Positions 5,514 through 9,252 of a stretch of DNA of 9,252 nt are shown in pieces. Every line of letters starts with the position of its first letter. Positions within the stretch are counted from its first letter, which is position 1. The notes under the pieces are model-generated. The model was not told where the DNA came from and made no database searches. It worked only from the letters and a program-made list of their open reading frames with translations. Source of the DNA: an uncultured Desulfobacca sp. (GTDB taxonomy: Bacteria > Desulfobacterota > Desulfobaccia > Desulfobaccales > Desulfobaccaceae); assembly GCA_937958145.1 (NCBI GenBank), contig CALGOE010000221.1, positions 1 to 9,252 of the forward strand. Direction: 5' to 3'. A program made the translations under genes and the position numbers.

Positions 5514-6301
5514 GCCGCCACAGTGCCCTGTACGAGGGCACGGTGCGCCACCGCCGCTTCTGGCCGGTGCGCAACGAATTCCGCTATCGGCTCTTCTTTC
5601 TCTTTCTGGACCTGGCCGAACTGCCGGACGTCTTTCAGGGCTGCCGGTTCTGGTCCACAGAGAAAGTTAATCTGGCTTACCTGCGGCGCCGAGACCACTT
5701 AGGCGACCCGGCGGTGCCGTTGGTGGAGGCCGTGCGGGATCTCGTGGCTGAGGCCACGGGCTGCCGTCCCACCGGGCCCATTCGGCTGCTGACGCATCTG
5801 CGCTATTTCGGCTTTTGCTTTAATCCCGCTAGTTTTTACTATTGCTACGATGCGGCAGACCGCCGGGTGGAGACCATTGTGCTGGAGGTGCACAACACGC
5901 CGTGGCTGGAGGAACATTGCTACGTCCTGCCCTCGTCCCGCAATGAACACCCGCACCCGGCCTGGCGCCGGTTTCAGATCACCAAGGCCTTTCATGTGTC
6001 GCCGTTTATGCCCATGGCCATCCGTTATGACCTGAGCCTGCGGGAGCCGGGGGCAACGGTGGCCGTGCATTTTCGCAATTTCCACGGTGAGCAGCGGATC
6101 TTTGATGCCACCCTGTCTTTGACGAGGCGGCCGCTCTTGCCCCGGGCTTTGGACGGCCTTCTCTGGCGTTATCCCCCCCTGAGCCTCAAGGTGGTGGCCT
6201 TGATTTATTGGCAGGCGTTGCGCCTGTGGTCCAAGGGGGCACCGTTTTACCCGCATCCGCCTCGCAGTCGGAGAAAAAGCCCGGTCTTCTCCTTGCCTTA
6301 G
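5510..6301 (+). CDS. DUF1365 family protein
   Basis: 263 residues starting at a GTG that overlaps the previous stop (GTGA), a classic sign of translational coupling. Family motifs are LYEGTVRHRRF (7-17), RYFGFCFNPASFYYCYD (98-114), EVHNTPW (126-132) and KAFHVSPFMPM (159-169). The second motif, rich in aromatic residues with F-N-P, is the most diagnostic. No membrane segment is certain, though the C-terminal part (about 215-245) is hydrophobic and basic, suggesting membrane association. The function of DUF1365 is not known. It is almost always encoded between an FAD oxidoreductase and a CFA-synthase-like methyltransferase, so it probably works on or presents the same lipid substrate. The next gene starts 9 bases after its stop. 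Confidence 0.92.
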   Translation: MSRHSALYEGTVRHRRFWPVRNEFRYRLFFLFLDLAELPDVFQGCRFWSTEKVNLAYLRRRDHLGDPAVPLVEAVRDLVAEATGCRPTGPIRLLTHLRYFGFCFNPASFYYCYDAADRRVETIVLEVHNTPWLEEHCYVLPSSRNEHPHPAWRRFQITKAFHVSPFMPMAIRYDLSLREPGATVAVHFRNFHGEQRIFDATLSLTRRPLLPRALDGLLWRYPPLSLKVVALIYWQALRLWSKGAPFYPHPPRSRRKSPVFSLP

Positions 6302-6310
6302 AGATCCTCC

Positions 6311-7633
6311 ATGGCGAAGTCAAGCGTGCTGCCGTCCCCGTCCATTCTGCCGTCGCCCCGCCCCGCCGGGGCCAGAAAAGCGCCCCCTGGCCTGGACCGC
6401 CTCACCCGGACGTGCGTCCATATCTTTCTGCAGCGGCTGCGGCAGGGCCGCCTGACGGTAGTGGCGGGGCAGGAGCGCCGTGTCTACGGCCAGGAAACCG
6501 ACCTCGTGCCGGGCGAGGCCACTCTGGTGGTGCAGCAGCCGGCATTCTATGGGGCGCTGCTGGCCGGTGGCAGTCGCGGGCTGGGGGAGGCCTATATCAG
6601 GGGATATTGGTCCAGCCCGGATCTGACTGCGGCCTTGTGTCTGCTTCTGCGGGCCTATCAGGCGTGGGAGCCGCTGGCCCGGGGCCTGACGCCGCTGTTA
6701 TGGCGGCCGCGGCGCCGGCACGGCCGCAACCGGAATACCCCCACCGGCAGTCGGCGGAATATTGCGGCCCATTATGATCTGGGGAACGAATTTTACGCCC
6801 TCTTTCTGGACCCGTCCATGGCCTATTCCTGCGCGGTCTTTCCCCGGCCGGACAGTACCCTGGAGGAGGCCCAGCAGTACAAAAATGATCTGATCTGCCG
6901 GAAGCTGAACCTCGGCCCCGACCAACATCTCCTGGAGATCGGCACGGGCTGGGGCGGCCTGGCCTTGCATGCCGCCCGCCAGTATGGCTGCCGGGTGACG
7001 ACGACGACGATTTCCCAGCGACAATATGATTATGCCGGGCGGGCCGTGCAACAGGCCGGTTTGGGGGACAAAGTCACTGTTTTAAACCAAGATTACCGCC
7101 AGCTGGCGGGAAAATATGACCGGCTGGCCGCCATTGAGATGATCGAGGCAGTGGGGCACGACTATCTGCCGGAGTTTTTCCGGGTCTGCAACCGCTGCCT
7201 CAAGCCCGACGGCCTCATGCTGCTGCAGGCCATCACCATCAATGATCGTGCCTATCACCGGTATTTGCGCACGGTGGATTTTATTCGCAGCCACATCTTC
7301 CCGGGGGGCGCCCTGGTTTCTGTGCAGGCCCTGGGGCAGGCTGCGGCCCGGACCAGTGATCTGCGCCTGGTCAACCTGGAGGACCTAACGCCGTTCTACG
7401 TGCGGACCCTGCACACCTGGCGGGAACGGTTCCTCGCCCATCTGGCTGAGGTGCGGGCCCAGGGCTTTGGCGAGGAGTTCATCAGGTTGTGGGAATTTTA
7501 TTTCAGCTACTGTGAAGCCGGCTTTCAGGAGCGTTACACCGGCGATGTCCAGCTGCTTTACGCCAAACCCGGGCAGCGGGGGCCGGTGTGGCCGTGGGTG
7601 GGGAAAGGCAGCACAGGGGAGCTCCGGGGTTAA
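6311..7633 (+). CDS. SAM-dependent methyltransferase of the cyclopropane-fatty-acyl-phospholipid synthase family
   Basis: 440 residues. After a Pro-rich, probably disordered N-terminus (1-27), residues 28-130 are the CFA N-terminal lipid-binding domain (GLGEAYIRGYWSSPDL). The methyltransferase fold spans about 145-420, with NIAAHYDLGNEFY, the SAM motif LLEIGTGWGGLALHAA (207-222) and IEMIEAVGHDYL. Compared with E. coli Cfa, C174 matches C139, E279 matches E239, I308 matches I268 and Y363 matches Y317. However, Q306 (in LLQAITI) replaces H266, a ligand of the active-site bicarbonate. Such QAITI proteins form a separate subgroup clustered with DUF1365, so methylation of unsaturated acyl chains is well supported but cyclopropane formation is not. 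There is no clear Shine-Dalgarno; coupling to DUF1365 is likely. Confidence 0.92.
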   Translation: MAKSSVLPSPSILPSPRPAGARKAPPGLDRLTRTCVHIFLQRLRQGRLTVVAGQERRVYGQETDLVPGEATLVVQQPAFYGALLAGGSRGLGEAYIRGYWSSPDLTAALCLLLRAYQAWEPLARGLTPLLWRPRRRHGRNRNTPTGSRRNIAAHYDLGNEFYALFLDPSMAYSCAVFPRPDSTLEEAQQYKNDLICRKLNLGPDQHLLEIGTGWGGLALHAARQYGCRVTTTTISQRQYDYAGRAVQQAGLGDKVTVLNQDYRQLAGKYDRLAAIEMIEAVGHDYLPEFFRVCNRCLKPDGLMLLQAITINDRAYHRYLRTVDFIRSHIFPGGALVSVQALGQAAARTSDLRLVNLEDLTPFYVRTLHTWRERFLAHLAEVRAQGFGEEFIRLWEFYFSYCEAGFQERYTGDVQLLYAKPGQRGPVWPWVGKGSTGELRG

Positions 7634-7857
7634 TCAGGGTCCTTGCTGCCGGTGGCTGCGGCCTGCCGTTCTTCCTGGCAGCGGCGTCTGGCCACTTTGC
7701 GGCAATGTTCCCAGATGATGCAACCCGGGCGGAATTTGCAATAGGAGCAGGGATCAGTACAGGCCTGGCAGTTGTCCAGGCAGTCCTGACAATAATAGTA
7801 ATCCATTTTTTGGCAATGGATCCGGGCTTCCCGGCCTGGGTGAAATCGACAGATCAT
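7630..7857 (-). CDS. Small Cys-rich, B-box-like zinc-binding protein
   Basis: 75 residues with 11 Cys. It begins MICRFHPGREARIHC, matching the start of short bacterial B-box-like fingers (C-x2-H-x8-C). The cysteines are C3, C15, C23, C26, C30, C33, C37, C40, C46, C52 and C60, plus H6, mostly paired as C-x2-C. The usual second Cys of the C15 pair is M18, so the first finger is not canonical. The tail (53-75) is basic then acidic and probably disordered. The start at 7857 is chosen because GAGG lies 5 bases upstream and homologs of this type begin at MxCxxHP; the frame stays open further upstream without similar quality. It is probably cytoplasmic and binds zinc or possibly an Fe-S cluster; the partner is unknown. 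It converges on the methyltransferase gene and shares its stop bases. Confidence 0.75.
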   Translation of the reverse strand: MICRFHPGREARIHCQKMDYYYCQDCLDNCQACTDPCSYCKFRPGCIIWEHCRKVARRRCQEERQAAATGSKDPD

Positions 7858-7997
7858 ATCCTCCTCGCCCTTGTCTGCGGTTTTTTTCCTGCCGACTTGA
7901 TTTCGCAGCCTAAGTGTATCAATAAATGGTGGGCTTTTGGAAGGGAAGTTTGCCCACCGCGCCCACGGCAGTGATTTTGTTGTCCCCAATTCGGCAA

Positions 7998-8019
7998 ATC
8001 CTTGATATAGTAAAAGGAT
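7998..8019. promoter_or_regulatory. Inverted repeat ATCCTT/AAGGAT around a TATAGT box
   Basis: ATCCTT (7998-8003) and AAGGAT (8014-8019) are exact reverse complements with a 10-base AT-rich spacer containing TATAGT (8006-8011). It lies between the divergent Cys-rich gene and mlaE, so it could be an operator or promoter for either one. No well-placed -35 was seen. The rest of the 7858-8131 gap is AT-rich around 7995-8046, with a T-run at 8040-8046, and shows no gene. Confidence 0.3.
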
Positions 8020-8121
8020 AAAAACACAGTTTTCATTGTTTTTTTCCCGGAGCAGGAGAAATTCATCTTGTGGCGGCGGGTTGAGGACATCGGCAGCCAG
8101 CCCGACTTGCCGGCAATGGGG

Positions 8122-8125
8122 GGAG
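8122..8125 (+). promoter_or_regulatory. Ribosome binding site selecting the GTG start of mlaE
   Basis: GGAG within a G-rich run, 6 bases before the GTG at 8132. The frame is open to 8036 without homology, so this site decides the start. Confidence 0.55.
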
Positions 8126-8131
8126 AGTGGC

Positions 8132-8899
8132 GTGTTTGTCATCAGCGCCCTGGGCCGGGCCACCGGCCACTTTGTGCAGGAATTGGGCGGAATGGCGCTT
8201 CTCTTGGGGCAAAGCCTGCTGTATCTGCCCCGACGGCCATTCCGCTGGCGGTATCTTTTCCGGCAGCTGGAGTTTATCGGGGTAAAATCCCTCTTTATTG
8301 TTATATTGACGGGCCTGTTCACCGGCATGGTGCTGGCTTTGCAGGCTTACTACGGGTTGCGCAAGTTCGGCGGCGAGAGCATGTTGGGGGCCGGCGTCGC
8401 TCTGTCCATGACCCGGGAGTTAGGGCCGGTTCTCACGTCGCTCATGGTGGCGGCCCGGGCCGGTTCGGCCATGGCGGCGGAATTGGGGACCATGAAAGTC
8501 ACCGAACAGGTGGACGCCCTGTTGGCCATGGCGGTCCACCCGGTGCATTATCTGGCCTTGCCCCGAATCCTGGCCAGCGTCATCATGGTGCCGCTGTTGA
8601 CCGTGATCAGCGTTTTTATCGGGATCGTCGGCGGCTATTTTGTCGGGGTCATCCTCTTGGGGGTGAATCCGGGCACCTACATGCAAAAGATGCTGGAGGT
8701 GGTGACCGCTGACGATCTGTACAACGGTTTGTACAAGTCCGTCGTCTTCGGGCTGCTCCTGGCGGTCATCAGCTGTTATCAGGGCTTGCAGGCCAGCGGC
8801 GGGGCTGAGGGCGTGGGGCTGGTGACCACTCGGGCCGTGGTGCTCTCGGCCATCGCCATCCTGATCTTTGACTATATCCTGACGGCCATGTTATTCTAA
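8132..8899 (+). CDS. mlaE: MlaE-family permease of the phospholipid ABC transporter
   Basis: 255 residues from the GTG, the normal length for MlaE/YrbE. There is an N-terminal amphipathic stretch (10-48), then a first hydrophobic segment (49-72, LTGLFTGMVLALQAYY). The family signature follows: SMTRELGPVLTSLMVAARAG (92-111), AMAAELGTMKVTEQVDAL (113-130) and the HYLALPRI turn. Further hydrophobic segments extend to the C-terminus. It is an inner-membrane permease that, with the MlaF ATPase and an MCE-domain MlaD protein, moves phospholipid between the inner and outer membranes and helps keep outer-membrane lipid asymmetry. The ATPase gene follows on the same strand. The upstream start option adds 32 residues of unrelated low-complexity sequence and was rejected. 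Confidence 0.93.
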   Translation: MFVISALGRATGHFVQELGGMALLLGQSLLYLPRRPFRWRYLFRQLEFIGVKSLFIVILTGLFTGMVLALQAYYGLRKFGGESMLGAGVALSMTRELGPVLTSLMVAARAGSAMAAELGTMKVTEQVDALLAMAVHPVHYLALPRILASVIMVPLLTVISVFIGIVGGYFVGVILLGVNPGTYMQKMLEVVTADDLYNGLYKSVVFGLLLAVISCYQGLQASGGAEGVGLVTTRAVVLSAIAILIFDYILTAMLF

Positions 8900-8965
8900 A
8901 AAGGCTGGCACGGGCCGGACGGGGGGGACCTAAACCACGCCCCAGGGCCGGGAGGAGAGGCTCAG

Positions 8966-9006
8966 GGCGGCAGTCCGGCTAGCGGTTAGGTCTCGCCGCT
9001 GCCGCC
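8966..9006 (+). other. Hairpin in the mlaE-mlaF gap
   Basis: GGCGGCAG (8966-8973) pairs perfectly with CTGCCGCC (8999-9006) across a 25-base loop. A competing AGCGG/CCGCT pair (8981-8985 with 8996-9000) is also possible. The whole gap (8900-9103) is 204 bases, unusually long inside an mla operon, and has no open frame with a ribosome site. The structure may attenuate or stabilise the transcript. Confidence 0.35.
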
Positions 9007-9103
9007 GGTTCCAGCAGAAATCAACACCCAGCAGATAAGCTCCCGGGCCCAACAACGTGAACTCTTAACCGGCTCTCGGCCATTGCGGCACAATTGGTTG
9101 CGC

Positions 9104-9252
9104 ATGACAGACAAACGCCATATTATCCGATTGGACCAGGTCTATAAATCCTTCAACGGCCTGAAGGTGCTCAGGGGCATTAACTTAGCCATTCCCCAAG
9201 GTGAAATCACCGTTATCCTGGGGCGCTCCGGCGGCGGCAAAAGCGTCCTCCT
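9104..9252 (+). CDS. mlaF: MlaF-family ABC transporter ATPase, N-terminus only
   Basis: Partial gene running off the window: 49 codons starting MTDKRHIIRLDQVYKSF. NGLKVLRGINLAIPQGEI is the typical ABC A-loop to first-strand region. Walker A, GRSGGGKSV, begins about residue 40, and its Gly-Gly-Gly-Lys-Ser-Val form is characteristic of MlaF-type ATPases. It supplies ATP hydrolysis for the permease encoded just upstream. No good ribosome site precedes the ATG; an in-frame TTG two codons earlier is an alternative. Walker B and the signature motif lie outside the window. Confidence 0.92.
   Translation, partial: MTDKRHIIRLDQVYKSFNGLKVLRGINLAIPQGEITVILGRSGGGKSVL

Noticed and set aside
6208..6777. 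Plus-strand 189-residue open frame overlapping DUF1365 and the methyltransferase
   Set aside because: Frame-shifted reading of two well-supported genes; Ala/Gly/Pro-rich composition typical of a GC-rich shadow.
7858..8328. N-terminal extension of the Cys-rich protein to 232 residues
   Set aside because: The extra part is antisense to mlaE, has no family resemblance, and the MICRFHP start has its own ribosome site.

Overview
This is a bacterial chromosomal segment of fairly high GC content with short, mostly same-strand gene groups. A Gram-negative host with an outer membrane is indicated by the start of an mlaE-mlaF phospholipid transport operon. The gene mix (biotin carboxylase, many Cys-rich or zinc-ribbon small proteins, NarL-type regulators without an adjacent kinase, a CFA-synthase lipid cluster) resembles Desulfobacterota/deltaproteobacterial genomes. 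That placement is an impression from gene style, not a measured result.

Layout. Bases 1-140 (minus strand) hold the N-terminus of a biotin carboxylase with a plausible promoter behind it. Bases 275-784 (minus) encode a zinc-ribbon protein whose hydrophobic body is built from a Gly-Gln-Phe repeat. A roughly 500-base divergent intergenic region follows, with a dyad, a GC-rich hairpin patch and an AT-rich island. Bases 1294-3512 (plus) form a signalling block: a complete NarL/FixJ response regulator, a paralogous receiver-only regulator behind its own extended -10 promoter, and a degenerate receiver protein that has lost the phosphorylation residues. Bases 3577-3753 encode a 58-residue acidic protein of unknown function.

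Bases 3755-7633 (plus) form a membrane-lipid modification cluster: a DUF2177 membrane protein, an FAD-dependent oxidoreductase, a DUF1365 protein and a CFA-synthase-family methyltransferase. The last three are tightly packed (4-base overlap, then a 9-base gap). The methyltransferase carries Gln where cyclopropane synthases have the His of the bicarbonate site, so the product may be a methylated or further oxidised acyl chain rather than a cyclopropane. Bases 7630-7857 (minus) encode a 75-residue Cys-rich B-box-like protein that converges on the methyltransferase and shares its stop region (TTAA). Bases 8132-8899 and 9104 onward (plus) are mlaE and the start of mlaF, a phospholipid ABC transporter.

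The theme from 3755 to the end is membrane lipid chemistry and lipid transport. The regulators at 1294-3512 lie next to it, but nothing in the sequence directly ties them to it. No tRNA, rRNA, CRISPR array or mobile element was found.
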